Of a stretch of DNA of 64,000 nt, positions 1 to 9,337 are shown one piece after another. The position numbers and the translations under genes are program-made. Under the pieces are notes generated by a model. It saw only the letters and a program-made list of their open reading frames with translations. It was not told the origin of the DNA and searched no databases. The DNA lies in assembly GCF_030068605.1 (NCBI RefSeq), contig NZ_JASJOU010000020.1, positions 1 to 64,000 on the forward strand, read 5' to 3'. The number at the start of each line of letters is the position of its first letter. Within the stretch, counting starts at the first letter, position 1. The DNA is from Xanthocytophaga agilis. Its GTDB lineage: Bacteria; Bacteroidota; Bacteroidia; Cytophagales; 172606-1.

Positions 1-2245
1 TAATATATTTCTGGCCAGTGGTTCGGTTGGTTATTGCATATTCTTCATTGTAAATACCCCCCGATTCGGGATTGAGAGCCCAGGACATAGCCGTACGGAT
101 ACGCTCCTGATCTGCGTTGGATAATACCGGATATACATCGTCCAGATCCTCTTCTTCAGGCAAGATACCAAACCATTCTCTGAGCCGATCTGAATAGGTG
201 GTGCGGTTGGTAGCAGGGTCATAGGTCCAGGTTCCCAGTTGTGCCAATTCAATGGCTCCCCGCATCATGGCTTCTGCTTCTTCTACTTTTTTGCGGGCAA
301 GTACTAGATTGGTTACCTCTGTAGCAGCAATGATCACTCCATAAATCTGGCCATTTGTGTTGGTAAGCGCCTTATACGTGTAATTGTAATAGCCTGTATA
401 AGGCTTTGCGAACCGTAGCAGGTCAAACCGTTCTTCCGGCTCATGAAACGTTTGTCCTGTGGTATATACATGCTGGAGCCTGTTGAATAAGGGGGTATCC
501 TCCAGTTCCTGCATTACGTCCATAAATGGCTGACCAATAATAGACTCATCCCGTCCTATCATCTGAAGCATATTTTCATTGACAGTATGAATGATCATTT
601 GCTTGCCTGTCACAACCATTTTGGCTACCGGTGAGTTGAAAATAATACTTTTGCTGAAGAGCTCACTTTCTTCCAGATTTTTGCGGTACAATACTTCATT
701 GGTCACATCTATGGCCATATTCAATATGGCATAAACCTGCCCCTTTTCATCTCTCAGTGGCTTATAGATAAAATTGAAGTAGAAACTGTCCAATTTGCCT
801 CTTACTACAAGATCTGCTCGCATCTCCCGGGCATGATACACCTGACCTGTCTTATAAATCTGAGCCAATATATCCAGAAAGGGTTGTGACTCCAGTTCGG
901 GTAAGGCATCTGCCAATCGCCTCCCATGTACACTTTCATCTTTGCCCCATAATTTAATCATAGCAGGATTGGCAACATCGATAATTAGTTCTTCACCCCG
1001 GTACAAGGCAGTGGCAAAAGGAGTTTCTTCTATAAGAGAACGAAATTTAGCTTCACTGGCCTCAATAGCTTTTTGAGACAAAACCTGAGTAGTGACTTCT
1101 GTTCCAAGTACCATCACACCGGAAATAGTTCCGTCTGCATGGCGTAAAGGGGTATATGCAAAATCAAAATAAGCCTCTTCCAGCCGGCCATTGCGTTGCA
1201 GGTTTGCGGCTATGCCTCTCCCTGTAACGGGTTTACCTGTATCATACACTTGCTCGAGCAAAGTCATGAAGGCTTGTCCTTCAAGTTCAGGTAAAGCCTG
1301 TTGCAAAGGCATTCCCAGAATAGAGTCGTCTTTCCCCCACAGTTCAACTAACTTGTCATTCACTATTTCAATCCGCATCTCTCTGCCTCTTAGCAAGCCT
1401 ATTCCCATCGGAGCTTGTTCTACCACACTGCGGAATCGTTCCTCGCTTACTTTAAGCTCAAGCCGGGATTCTACTTCCTGGGTAGTTTCCTGGGCAATAC
1501 CGGAAAACAGATACGGTTCACCTTCCTCGTCATAGCCATAGGTGCCCATTACCCGTATCCAGTGTACAGAGCCATCATCCCAGACAAACCGAATCTGGTA
1601 GTGTAGCTTTCCGGTAATAGCCGCCTGTTCGTAGGCTAGGTTCCACAAAGACAGGTCCTCGGGATGAATGTGCTCAATGAGCGTACTACGACTGACAATT
1701 TGCTCAGAACCTGTCATGATTCTGGCTATGGTAGCAGAATAGTCTATCTTATCGCTATTTCTTTCAAGAGTAAACCAACCTGCAGATGCGCCTTCCAGTG
1801 CTTGTTCAGCCCGTAGTCCTTGTTTCGTAAATTGCTCCCGAAGCTCAATCTGCTCGCTTACATCGGTTACAATTCCTCCAAAACGAGAGCCTTCCACCAG
1901 ATCTCCGGCATACACGTTTCCCTTAACATGAACCCAGCGTAACGTATTCGTATAGGATAGGGTACGGAAATGCATATCCAGCAGATGGGTCTGTGTTGTT
2001 TGGTTTGCCTGGGAAATAGCCTCTGTTACTCTTTCCAAATCACCAGGATGGATGTATTTGAGTAGATTGTGGTAGGAAACCTGCTCATCTTCTGAAAAAC
2101 CATAGCATTCTTTGCTTCGTTTATCCAGGTAAACTTTTTGTTCTATAGTGTCAACCTCCCACATGCCTACCCCAGCAAGTTCCAGTGCTTTCTGATATCG
2201 TTGTATTTCCTGTAGGGCGTGCTCTTCCAAGCGATCAAAGTTCAT
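1..2245 (-). CDS. Multi-PAS sensor protein, N-terminal 748 residues (probable sensor histidine kinase)
   Basis: This reading frame opens with ATG at 2245 and runs off the left edge, so the C-terminus is missing. The visible part is six consecutive PAS/PAC modules of about 120 residues. Modules 3, 4 and 5 are clearly related to one another (each has an F-R-S or similar start, a W/IGKDES-like segment and a PELE-like segment) and probably arose by tandem duplication. PAC-type ends such as GGIVTDVSEQ and VMVLGTEVTTQ close the modules. There is no signal peptide or membrane segment, so this should be a cytosolic sensor. Proteins of this build in Cytophagales usually end in HisKA and HATPase_c domains, but that part is not in the window, so the kinase call is inference. 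PAS content is directly seen. Confidence 0.85.
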   Translation of the reverse strand, partial: MNFDRLEEHALQEIQRYQKALELAGVGMWEVDTIEQKVYLDKRSKECYGFSEDEQVSYHNLLKYIHPGDLERVTEAISQANQTTQTHLLDMHFRTLSYTNTLRWVHVKGNVYAGDLVEGSRFGGIVTDVSEQIELREQFTKQGLRAEQALEGASAGWFTLERNSDKIDYSATIARIMTGSEQIVSRSTLIEHIHPEDLSLWNLAYEQAAITGKLHYQIRFVWDDGSVHWIRVMGTYGYDEEGEPYLFSGIAQETTQEVESRLELKVSEERFRSVVEQAPMGIGLLRGREMRIEIVNDKLVELWGKDDSILGMPLQQALPELEGQAFMTLLEQVYDTGKPVTGRGIAANLQRNGRLEEAYFDFAYTPLRHADGTISGVMVLGTEVTTQVLSQKAIEASEAKFRSLIEETPFATALYRGEELIIDVANPAMIKLWGKDESVHGRRLADALPELESQPFLDILAQIYKTGQVYHAREMRADLVVRGKLDSFYFNFIYKPLRDEKGQVYAILNMAIDVTNEVLYRKNLEESELFSKSIIFNSPVAKMVVTGKQMIIHTVNENMLQMIGRDESIIGQPFMDVMQELEDTPLFNRLQHVYTTGQTFHEPEERFDLLRFAKPYTGYYNYTYKALTNTNGQIYGVIIAATEVTNLVLARKKVEEAEAMMRGAIELAQLGTWTYDPATNRTTYSDRLREWFGILPEEEDLDDVYPVLSNADQERIRTAMSWALNPESGGIYNEEYAITNRTTGQKYI

Positions 2246-2689
2246 AGGTAAAATCAAAAGTTGGTGTAATTTGCTTCGAAGATACACACTTTAGTGTAAA
2301 CAGTTTCTCATTATCCGACTTCCTACCCATGTTTTGTGTAGATACTAATCAGGACACAGCTATAACCAGATTTTTATTGTTTTGTTTAAAAAACTTTAGC
2401 AAAGTTGTACTATTTTGTTCAGATTGACAGACAGAAAAGTTTACTCCTTTGAGATACACGTTTGCACTGAACTTTTACTTACTATAGCATATGATGTTTT
2501 CTTATAGCTGTTCAATAGCTGGGCTCGTTTCCAGTAGATAAGGGACTGTATTTGCCTAAGTGTCTTGTTATTCAGGGCCTTTCTGGTTCTTCCGGTTTTA
2601 ATTCACTTTATTGCACTCTACAGGCTCATGTATTTAGTCTATAAGAACGAAACAGCAAGACACTATGCTTGTTTTAATTAGAGAACGGT
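2246..2689. other. Intergenic region between divergent genes
   Basis: 444 bp separating the divergently transcribed PAS sensor and secreted-protein genes. It must hold both promoters. A 9-bp inverted repeat (AGTGTCTTG at 2559-2567 and its complement at 2656-2664) lies near the right side. No coding sequence could be supported. Confidence 0.5.
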
Positions 2690-3478
2690 ATGTTTTTTCA
2701 TAGATTTTTGCTTTTGGTAGGATTGGTGTTACTCCTATCTCTTTCCTGGGTTACATCCAGTATGGGTCAGCCTGGGCCTCCACATTCTCTGATAATTAAA
2801 CAATTTTGTGATTCTCGGGGAGAGGTGATCTTCTTTTTTACAGTCCCCATAGAAGAAAAATATAAAAAACGGGCAGATGATGCTACTAATCTCACTATCG
2901 CAAAGAGCATAGGCGTGCATATCAACCATCCTATTCCTAGTACGAAAGGATACTCTCTTAAGGTATATAATTTTGAGGAGAGTGATTCAACAAAAACTAT
3001 ACGATCCGGGATTTATAACGAGGAATTCGGGAATGATTTTCTGGACGACTACATGAGAAGCCTTAGAGCCGATACGCAATTATCCCGAACGCTTACCGAC
3101 TATCGCCAACTTGCTGATTATTTGGAAAAAAAGGCTTACCAACATGCCAGCGATACAGTACTAAAGATACCAGATCCCAACAATCCAAAAATACACATCT
3201 CAATAAAAGATCTGTATACTTTTCTTCTAACTGAAGATCTTCAGTCTCTGGTTTTCAGAAATAAAGGATTTTCGTTTACACTTCTGTTTGAGTTTAAAAA
3301 TGAGAACACAAAAGAAGTAATGTCTATACTGGTAAAAGATATCTATAATAGTGTGATAAATGAAGTTTGCTTCCAGCCAGGCTATTATGTAATTGATGCG
3401 ACAACGTATACTCGTGACAATACTAATGGTATACAAAATATCACTCCTACGGATTGGCAGAAGATAAGGCAGAGATAA
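2690..3478 (+). CDS. Secreted hypothetical protein
   Basis: 262 residues. The N-terminus is a classical signal peptide: a charged start, a long Leu/Val-rich core at residues 5-20 and a small-residue cleavage region near residues 22-27. The mature part has no recognised catalytic motif. It is rich in charged residues and reads as a mixed alpha/beta periplasmic or secreted protein. I do not recognise the family. The gene stands alone, followed by a strong hairpin terminator. The start at 2690 is preferred because it puts the signal peptide at the very N-terminus. Confidence 0.6.
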   Translation: MFFHRFLLLVGLVLLLSLSWVTSSMGQPGPPHSLIIKQFCDSRGEVIFFFTVPIEEKYKKRADDATNLTIAKSIGVHINHPIPSTKGYSLKVYNFEESDSTKTIRSGIYNEEFGNDFLDDYMRSLRADTQLSRTLTDYRQLADYLEKKAYQHASDTVLKIPDPNNPKIHISIKDLYTFLLTEDLQSLVFRNKGFSFTLLFEFKNENTKEVMSILVKDIYNSVINEVCFQPGYYVIDATTYTRDNTNGIQNITPTDWQKIRQR

Positions 3479-3520
3479 GTGATCCCAATCAGTCTCATTG
3501 TAATAGACCTACATTATACA

Positions 3521-3549
3521 ACAGGTCAGCCAGTTTGAGACTGATCTGT
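3521..3549 (+). terminator. Rho-independent terminator
   Basis: A 9-bp stem (ACAGGTCAG / CTGATCTGT, one G-U pair) with an 11-nt loop is followed by CTTTTTAC. It sits about 40 nt after the secreted-protein stop codon. Confidence 0.7.
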
Positions 3550-3553
3550 CTTT

Positions 3554-3847
3554 TTACTTCTTCCAGGCTTGTTCAAAATAGCGTTCATAGCCAAAGGGAT
3601 CACGCCACTCGATGGTATGTTCGGGAATGCCTAGCTGCTTGAGCCATGTTGGGACAAAAAAACTCGGACAGCCTTTGTTATCAAACTGGTTATGTCCGGC
3701 AATTTTTACATTAGCTGCATAGCCCAGCACCTCGCTGATTATATCTAACATAGTAGAGATCCGCTGTGGCGTGCGACTATCTGGTGGCATCTTATAGGAG
3801 GAGTCCAGGTCACCTATATAGCAGAAACGTATATAGCTTTTATGCAT
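3554..3847 (-). pseudogene. N-acetylmuramoyl-L-alanine amidase, C-terminal fragment
   Basis: The 97 codons match the C-terminal half of the intact amidase at 11126-11647 almost residue for residue (the stretch from DSRTP to the YERYF end), and the DNA is nearly identical over more than 200 bp. The N-terminal half is missing. The first zinc ligand of the family (His in the IIHCTATP motif of the full copy) is therefore absent, while the later His and Cys ligands (AGHNQF, KGCPSF) remain. It cannot form the Zn site and is read as a decayed duplicate. Identity stops just outside the coding 3' end, which suggests duplication of the gene end rather than of a whole operon. Confidence 0.8.
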
Positions 3848-4040
3848 ACTATGTCATTACTATTCTCGAAGATTCTATAAAACTGAAAGATCTGAAATCA
3901 TAAGATTTGCAAGGCAATTGTTAATTATTCTTAATAATTGTTAAATTCTTGAGTATCAAAGAATATTCATTGTTAAAAGCACTATTTTCATGTCGACAGA
4001 TTGTTTTAGCTAGTAAAATCACCTCCTCCTCACTATCCCA

Positions 4041-5507
4041 ATGCTGATCAAATCTACAATTCGAGCAGTATATTTATTTTTTGTGTCTGCTGTTATACTC
4101 ATTTGGACTAATTGCACTACAACAAAGGCCCCAAACAAAATAGTAACAAGGCAGGAAGTTTCTTTTTTAAGAGAAGGCAGTATTGTTAATCCTGCGATCA
4201 GAGGGTACTGGAAATCTATTGGAAATGGGTATATTCTGGAGGCAAGACATGATAGTATTCTTCTTTACAGCTATACTACCAACTTCTGTTACAAAGAAAA
4301 AAATGATTATCTGGAAGGTCTGTTAAACAATGAGGCTCGGTTCAGCTTACAAAAGGATACTCTCCATATTTACAAGACCGACTTTGGAGATAAAACAACA
4401 ACTATTCAAATCAAGCATGACTATGTCAGAATAGATAGACTTCCCCAAAATCATATCAGCTTTTCTAAGATGCAAAAGTTATCTCCAAAGCAATTATTCA
4501 ATCTTTTTATTGAAACCTATGAAGAGAACTATGCCTTTAGTAAAGAAAGAAATGTGAACTGGCAATACATTAAAACTGAATTTGAAAGTAAAATATCTGA
4601 TAGTACTACTGAGAGTGAGTTATTTCAGTTTTTCGGACAGATTGTTACCCGTACCAAAGACCAGCATACAAAAATTATTGCGGAGAACGGACAAACTTTG
4701 CAATACAGAATAACCCCCTCAGCCGAAATTGTGGCCGAGGCTTTCAGAAGTCAATCTGAGATTCAGAAACTGGATGACTATTTCAATCTGTTTTTTACAA
4801 CAAACTACAAAAATATTTCAGATAGTTTATTAGCAGGAAAAGGACATAAGGTAGCCAATGGACAATTGGAATGGGGTAATCTCACAAATACGATTGGCTA
4901 CCTGAGTATTTATTCCTTTACTGATTTTGCCTCAAAAGGCACAACCCGAAAGCAGCAGATAGATTCGCTCGCTTACCATATGGAACAAATCATTGGCTCA
5001 TTCAAAGATAAAGAAGCGATTATTGTAGATGTGAGTTTCAACTTTGGCGGTTTTGATGCGGCTATGCTGGCCCTGGCAAGTTACTTTACAGACAAACCTA
5101 CGCTTGTATACACCAGTCAAGTATATACCAATGGGAAATTTCATGATGAATCAAAGGTATATATACAGCCTGTAAGTAAAATCGCTTACACAAAACCTGT
5201 ATATGTTTTGATGACGGATATTAGTCGCAGTGCAGCCGAAGGTTTTGCCATGACGATGAAGGCCAACTCAAATGTAAAGCTTGTCGGCACACATACCTTA
5301 GGAATCTTATCAAGTATGTTAGGCAAATCTATTGGTAACTTTTATGCAACCCTGTCCAATCAACGCTTACTGACTCCCAATGGAAAATACTATGAGGTTG
5401 GTGGAGTAGAGCCAGATAGTATGATAACGGTTTTCAGGAAAGAAAATATCTTCGGAGGACATAAAGAGGCTGTCAGGAAACTAGTACACAGGATAGAAAC
5501 CAGATAA
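4041..5507 (+). CDS. S41 family (C-terminal processing) peptidase, lipoprotein
   Basis: 488 residues. The N-terminus has a hydrophobic segment ending in a lipobox-like IWTNC (Cys at about residue 25), so the protein is probably anchored in a cell-envelope membrane. The peptidase S41 fold is seen in the C-terminal half: GYLSIYSF, then EAIIVDVSFNFGG, then VLMTDISRSAAEGF, which carries the nucleophile-type Ser of the family, and finally GTHTLG and NGKYYEVGGVEPD. The canonical S41 block is close to TSxxSAAE, and here the Ser sits in SRSAAE. No PDZ domain is obvious. Such proteins cleave unfolded or C-terminal peptides in the periplasm, and the physiological substrate is unknown. It is a single-gene unit, upstream of a region with no detectable gene. 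Confidence 0.85.
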   Translation: MLIKSTIRAVYLFFVSAVILIWTNCTTTKAPNKIVTRQEVSFLREGSIVNPAIRGYWKSIGNGYILEARHDSILLYSYTTNFCYKEKNDYLEGLLNNEARFSLQKDTLHIYKTDFGDKTTTIQIKHDYVRIDRLPQNHISFSKMQKLSPKQLFNLFIETYEENYAFSKERNVNWQYIKTEFESKISDSTTESELFQFFGQIVTRTKDQHTKIIAENGQTLQYRITPSAEIVAEAFRSQSEIQKLDDYFNLFFTTNYKNISDSLLAGKGHKVANGQLEWGNLTNTIGYLSIYSFTDFASKGTTRKQQIDSLAYHMEQIIGSFKDKEAIIVDVSFNFGGFDAAMLALASYFTDKPTLVYTSQVYTNGKFHDESKVYIQPVSKIAYTKPVYVLMTDISRSAAEGFAMTMKANSNVKLVGTHTLGILSSMLGKSIGNFYATLSNQRLLTPNGKYYEVGGVEPDSMITVFRKENIFGGHKEAVRKLVHRIETR

Positions 5508-5982
5508 ACTATCTTTCCTTACTCTCTTTCTGTCATATTTGTCTGATGGGATAATTAGTCTGTGAATAGTCTATCATTGATCCAAAGTGTAAGCCTTATC
5601 TTTAAACCGGAAAATGCGAAAGCCAATCTTGTAAAAGATTAGCGAAGAAATACAGGAGCAGAAAAGAGATTTTTCCCTAAAACATTCAAAAGTGAAAAAG
5701 TTATGGTCAGGATAAGACTTTTAGTCTAATGCCATTATCCAGAAAATTGAAGATACCTCTATATGATATAAAACTCAAAGTATCTGGCATAGGCAACCTT
5801 ATTGTGGTAAATTCTGGTAATACAGGGAATATTTTTCCACCTGCTTTAGTATTGGCATAACGAAAAGGAAAGGGAATTTTGGCAGTTAATAAACCAGTAG
5901 GCAGATAATAATAAAGTTACTGAAGAAGGAAAAACACATCTGTTGCGATTTTGCTCATTTTTCAGCTGGTTCAGCTAAAAAG
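5508..5982. other. Intergenic region without a supported gene
   Basis: About 475 bp between the S41 peptidase and the catalase terminator. A 43-codon ATG frame (5729-5860, + strand) exists but lacks any recognised motif or ribosome binding site, so it is not called. Nothing else was seen. Confidence 0.4.
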
Positions 5983-6013
5983 CAGCAAACCTTAGTCTTA
6001 CTAAGGTTTGCTG
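5983..6013 (-). terminator. Rho-independent terminator of the catalase gene
   Basis: A perfect 13-bp stem (CAGCAAACCTTAG and its complement) with a 5-nt loop, followed on the minus strand by a CTTTTT run. It lies about 50 nt past the catalase stop codon. Confidence 0.85.
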
Positions 6014-6061
6014 GTATTCAGGCATTGAGCCTACTCGTTTATTTTCAGAATAGTATCCTAC

Positions 6062-6820
6062 TTATCGGCTGGCCTTGTTTATCTCTGAAATAATTTGTTG
6101 TTGTGTCACCTGTGCTTCCATTTTGGCAGGAGCTTCCACATACTTAATATCTGGTCCTTGATTCCAAGGTCCCCGCATATCCTTATCTCCATACTCACTT
6201 TCACCTGTTGAATCGTTGTAAAACTGTTCTACAATACCCGATGTAGGAGGAATCTGTCCTATTGAAAGAGGATCTTTTCCCATACTATCCAATGCAGTCA
6301 TAAAAGCTTTCAGGTGCGTAATCTCTCGTGTCATTAAAAACTGCAACGCATCTTTGGAACCAGCATCATCACAAAAGTTAATCAACCGCTCATAGACGAT
6401 TTTAGCGCGTGCTTCAGCTGCGATATTGCTTCGCAGATCTACATCAGGCTCACCCGTAATTTTTAAATAGTCGGCTGTCCATGCGCTTCCCTGCGAATTA
6501 TACAGGTTTACACCACCTCCACCTGCAATGGCAATAAGTGGATCAGCTTCTGCGGCCTGACGTAACGTTTTAGTTGGCTTTAGATGCATACGAGCCAAAG
6601 TGCCAATAATTTCCAGGTGACTCAATTCCTCTGTACCAATATCCATCAGTAAGTCTTTGAGCCCGGAATCTTCGCAATTGATACCTTGAATCGAATACTG
6701 CATAGCAGCTGCAAGTTCGCCATTAGCGCCACCGAACTGCTCTAGTAACATGTTGCCAAACCGTGGATCTGGTGTACCAACTCTAACGGTATACATTAAT
6801 TTTTTGATGTGATGATACAT
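6062..6820 (-). CDS. Manganese catalase family protein
   Basis: 252 residues, a four-helix-bundle dimanganese catalase. The metal-binding pattern is visible: Glu35 in GANGELAAAMQ, the ExxH pair Glu65/His68 in GTEELSHLE, Glu136 in IAAEARAK, and a second ExxH pair Glu166/His169 in TREITHLKAF. The length and the GAxGE...EExxH start match the KatN/CotJC-like branch. The enzyme disproportionates hydrogen peroxide in the cytosol without haem. The gene is monocistronic, with a perfect hairpin terminator behind it and a 558-bp upstream region. The first ATG at 6820 gives the usual family N-terminus (MYHHIKKLMYTV). Confidence 0.93.
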   Translation of the reverse strand: MYHHIKKLMYTVRVGTPDPRFGNMLLEQFGGANGELAAAMQYSIQGINCEDSGLKDLLMDIGTEELSHLEIIGTLARMHLKPTKTLRQAAEADPLIAIAGGGGVNLYNSQGSAWTADYLKITGEPDVDLRSNIAAEARAKIVYERLINFCDDAGSKDALQFLMTREITHLKAFMTALDSMGKDPLSIGQIPPTSGIVEQFYNDSTGESEYGDKDMRGPWNQGPDIKYVEAPAKMEAQVTQQQIISEINKASR

Positions 6821-7307
6821 ACTAATTCTGGTTGAAGTTGATAAATTAAAGAAATTGTCTTTACGTTTTTACCGTAATAAGCTCATCAAGCTTGCATACC
6901 CAAATCTTTCTATGTACTAGTGTCTGCTCTCAATGAAACATGTAAAGGCAAAAGCCTGTTTAGGTATATACAAATGCCATTGAAAGCTATGATCAACTAA
7001 AGTTTACCTAGAAAAAATCCAGGCAAGCTTTATAGCTTATGTATGAATAGCTTAAATAATCGTACCGGAACAGAAGTCTCATCTATAAGCGGTACTCCTT
7101 GCTCTACATAAATAGACTTATACAAAGGCTATTTCTTTCACCAACAGGGATTGGCACGAATAAAGTTATTTCTTCCGGGATATGCAGAGATATGCTGGCT
7201 ACAGGTATTATCCAGCTAAGTATGAAAAAATATATACGAATAGAACGTGGGGAAAAGTGGAGTAGGTAAATCCAGTGCTTAATGCCTGGAATTTTGGAAG
7301 CTTTGTG
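6821..7307. other. Intergenic region upstream of the catalase gene
   Basis: About 490 bp that must contain the catalase promoter. No ORF with coding character and no clear operator was found. Confidence 0.4.
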
Positions 7308-7371
7308 CCAGATAATTTGATGAACTGAAAAAAGAGTTTGAAGTCTTTTCTCCGTACATCAAATTATCTGG
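7308..7371. repeat. Perfect 15-bp inverted repeat (long hairpin)
   Basis: The arms at 7308-7322 and 7357-7371 (CCAGATAATTTGATG and its complement) are exactly complementary. The 34-nt interior contains a second, weaker A/T-rich stem. It lies directly after the SDR stop codon and could act as a transcription terminator or mRNA 3' stabiliser. A mobile-element footprint is the alternative. Confidence 0.6.
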
Positions 7372-7378
7372 TAATTTA

Positions 7379-8119
7379 TTATAACCCTGCATTGAAGTTT
7401 TCAATGGCTGCTACCGGGTTGGCGAAATAATCAGCGCGCTGTTGAGCAGTAGCTCCTACATAAATCTCGTATTGATCTGTCTGCATACCCTTCAGTAGAG
7501 CTTCGGCCACTACTTGTGGGTGCATACCATTGGAACCTCCCATATCCTTGGTAGCTTCTGTATTGACCAGAGAAGGCATTACTTCAAACACCTTTATCGA
7601 ACTATTCTTGCCTAACGTATGTCTCAACGCTACTGTATGAGAATGCAATGCAGCTTTTGCATCCGAATAAGTAGGCAAAAGTATCAATGGATGGAAGGTT
7701 ACATTGGACGTAATATTTACAATGGCGGCTTCGGGTTGTTGGCTTAAAACAGGGAGCAGCTTTTCAGTCAGCAAAAGTGGAGCAAAATAATTTACCTCAA
7801 ATTCCTGCTTTGCCTTTTGGAAGGCACCTGCCTGTTCACCAAGTTTATAAAGATTTGCCACACCGGCATTATTAACCAGTACACTGAGTGCAGGATATTC
7901 CTGCTGAATTCTGGTAACCAGCTTTTCAATATCAGCCTCACGAGTGACATCACAGGCAATGGCTGTTATACCCAGCTTTTCACCGGCCTTTTTGATTTTG
8001 TCTGCATTACGACCTGCAATAATAACGGTATTGCCTTGTTGTTTTAATAGTTTGGCAATTTCGTATCCAATACCAGAACCGCCACCTGTAACCAGAATAG
8101 TTTTATTTGTAATATTCAT
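7379..8119 (-). CDS. Short-chain dehydrogenase/reductase (DltE-like)
   Basis: 246 residues with a complete classical SDR fold: the NAD(P)-binding TGGGSGIG at residues 11-18, a CDVT acid loop near 56-59, NNAG at 83-86, a catalytic Ser near 138, and the Tyr151-Ser-Asp-Ala-Lys155 active-site pair. The closest named group is the DltE-type SDRs common in Bacteroidota. It is first in a leftward series with the ABM monooxygenase (145-bp gap) and the nitroreductase, opposite an HxlR regulator. This arrangement usually means an electrophile- or quinone-responsive detoxification set. The substrate is unknown. Confidence 0.9.
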   Translation of the reverse strand: MNITNKTILVTGGGSGIGYEIAKLLKQQGNTVIIAGRNADKIKKAGEKLGITAIACDVTREADIEKLVTRIQQEYPALSVLVNNAGVANLYKLGEQAGAFQKAKQEFEVNYFAPLLLTEKLLPVLSQQPEAAIVNITSNVTFHPLILLPTYSDAKAALHSHTVALRHTLGKNSSIKVFEVMPSLVNTEATKDMGGSNGMHPQVVAEALLKGMQTDQYEIYVGATAQQRADYFANPVAAIENFNAGL

Positions 8120-8264
8120 TTTGTGTTATAGTTAAATTGAGTAATAGGTAATTGTATAAGTAAGAGTTGTACGCCTGCTATGTAGTAAGGCATAGAACTA
8201 CTGAACTGCCATCATCCAGCAGATACTAATTTGGAATTAGAAAAGGTAGATGGTGATTGTATGT

Positions 8265-8561
8265 TTATAGTTCCTGTAAAGTTCTACTAACGGGTTTTCC
8301 TGCCAGCTTTCCTTGTAGTCCTGCAAAGAACTCTTTGGTATAGGAGGCATTCATATGTATATCAAAAGCTTCCCGCGAAGCAAATACTTCAAAGAAGATA
8401 AGAGTAGTAGGATCATCTGCTTTTGAGGTTTGATAAAAGGCTTCACATCCAGGTTCTTTCAATGTGGGCAGTAAGGTAGCGGCTGCAAGTGCTTTCACTT
8501 CTGGCAGGTAACCGGGTAATACCGATACTTCTGCCAGTATAATGTGTTTTGTCTGGCTCAT
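8265..8561 (-). CDS. Putative quinol monooxygenase (ABM domain)
   Basis: 98 residues, a single antibiotic-biosynthesis-monooxygenase (dimeric alpha/beta barrel) domain. Typical features are the N-terminal beta strand HIILAEVSV, the LKEPGCEAFYQ segment and FFEVFASREAFDIHMNAS, where the conserved W/F-x-E-x-[FYW] and His pattern sits. Relatives such as YgiN act on quinols or serve as accessory proteins to NAD(P)H-quinone reductases. It is 40 nt downstream of the nitroreductase on the same strand, so the two are probably co-transcribed. Function is assigned by family only. Confidence 0.88.
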   Translation of the reverse strand: MSQTKHIILAEVSVLPGYLPEVKALAAATLLPTLKEPGCEAFYQTSKADDPTTLIFFEVFASREAFDIHMNASYTKEFFAGLQGKLAGKPVSRTLQEL

Positions 8562-8601
8562 AATTAGCTATTCAGATAATTTTTAGATCAGAGATTTGAA
8601 A

Positions 8602-9231
8602 TCAGATGGTTATAAATAACTCCTCTTTGGTTTTGCGAACTTTGGGAATCGTCGCAAACTCATCTTCTGCAGAGCGGTAGCCCAGCGCAAAAAGTAAGGT
8701 GGTTTTCAGATTTTTTTCTTTAAGTCCCAAAATCTCGTCGACCTGAACACGGTCAAATCCTTCCATAGGCGAAGCATCAATACCTGCTTCTGCAGCTGCA
8801 CTAACCAATACGCCAACAGCCAGAAACGCTTGTTTTTCAGCCCATTCAATTTTTTGCTCTGCAGATAATAAGCTGAGTTTGGAATTCACAAAAGCTTCTC
8901 TTGCTTCAAGGTTTTTACGAGCGATATTTCGTACACTAGCGGCTTTGTCAATATACTTTTTCACTGTATTTTCATCAATGTCAGTCTGGACAGTAACGGC
9001 CAGTACATAGGCCCCCGTTGTGATTTGTGGTTGACCAAAAGCAGCTCTGCTGATTTGTTCGAGAATGGAGGGGTCTTGCAGAATGAAAAAAGTATACGGC
9101 TGCAATCCGTAAGATGATGGTGACAATTGTAAGGTAGTGAGCAGATCGTCAAACTGTTCAGGGCTTATTTTTCTGGAAGTATCATACTTCTTGGTGGCAT
9201 AACGCCATTGAAATGCTTTTACAAGTGACAT
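8602..9231 (-). CDS. NAD(P)H-dependent nitroreductase family oxidoreductase
   Basis: 209 residues, the length of NfsB-type FMN enzymes. It opens with FQWRYATKKYDTSRKI, the family FMN-binding start (RRSxxxF/Y type), followed by LSPSSYGLQPYTFFI and a glycine-rich LGYRSAEDE near the C-terminus. These homodimers reduce quinones and nitroaromatics with NAD(P)H. The gene is divergent from the HxlR regulator. Their 106-bp gap carries two perfect palindromes, so it is very likely the regulator's direct target together with the two genes behind it. Confidence 0.92.
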   Translation of the reverse strand: MSLVKAFQWRYATKKYDTSRKISPEQFDDLLTTLQLSPSSYGLQPYTFFILQDPSILEQISRAAFGQPQITTGAYVLAVTVQTDIDENTVKKYIDKAASVRNIARKNLEAREAFVNSKLSLLSAEQKIEWAEKQAFLAVGVLVSAAAEAGIDASPMEGFDRVQVDEILGLKEKNLKTTLLFALGYRSAEDEFATIPKVRKTKEELFITI

Positions 9232-9265
9232 ACATTTGGTGAGTTACTAACTATTTTATAATTTT

Positions 9266-9319
9266 ACTTGCAATTTGCAAGTTAGCAAAGATAAATCTTT
9301 CCACTTGCAAATTGCAAGT
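9266..9319. promoter_or_regulatory. Twin palindromic operators for the HxlR regulator
   Basis: Two perfect 17-nt palindromes, ACTTGCAATTTGCAAGT at 9266-9282 and ACTTGCAAATTGCAAGT at 9303-9319, lie 37 bp apart centre to centre in the gap between the divergent nitroreductase and HxlR genes. HxlR proteins bind such dyads as dimers. The spacing (about 3.5 helical turns) and the position suggest control of both promoters. Confidence 0.85.
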
Positions 9320-9337
9320 ATTTTCACAACTATTTTT

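Noticed and set aside
5729-5860. A 43-codon ATG frame after the S41 peptidase
   Set aside because: Too short, no motif and no support from context.
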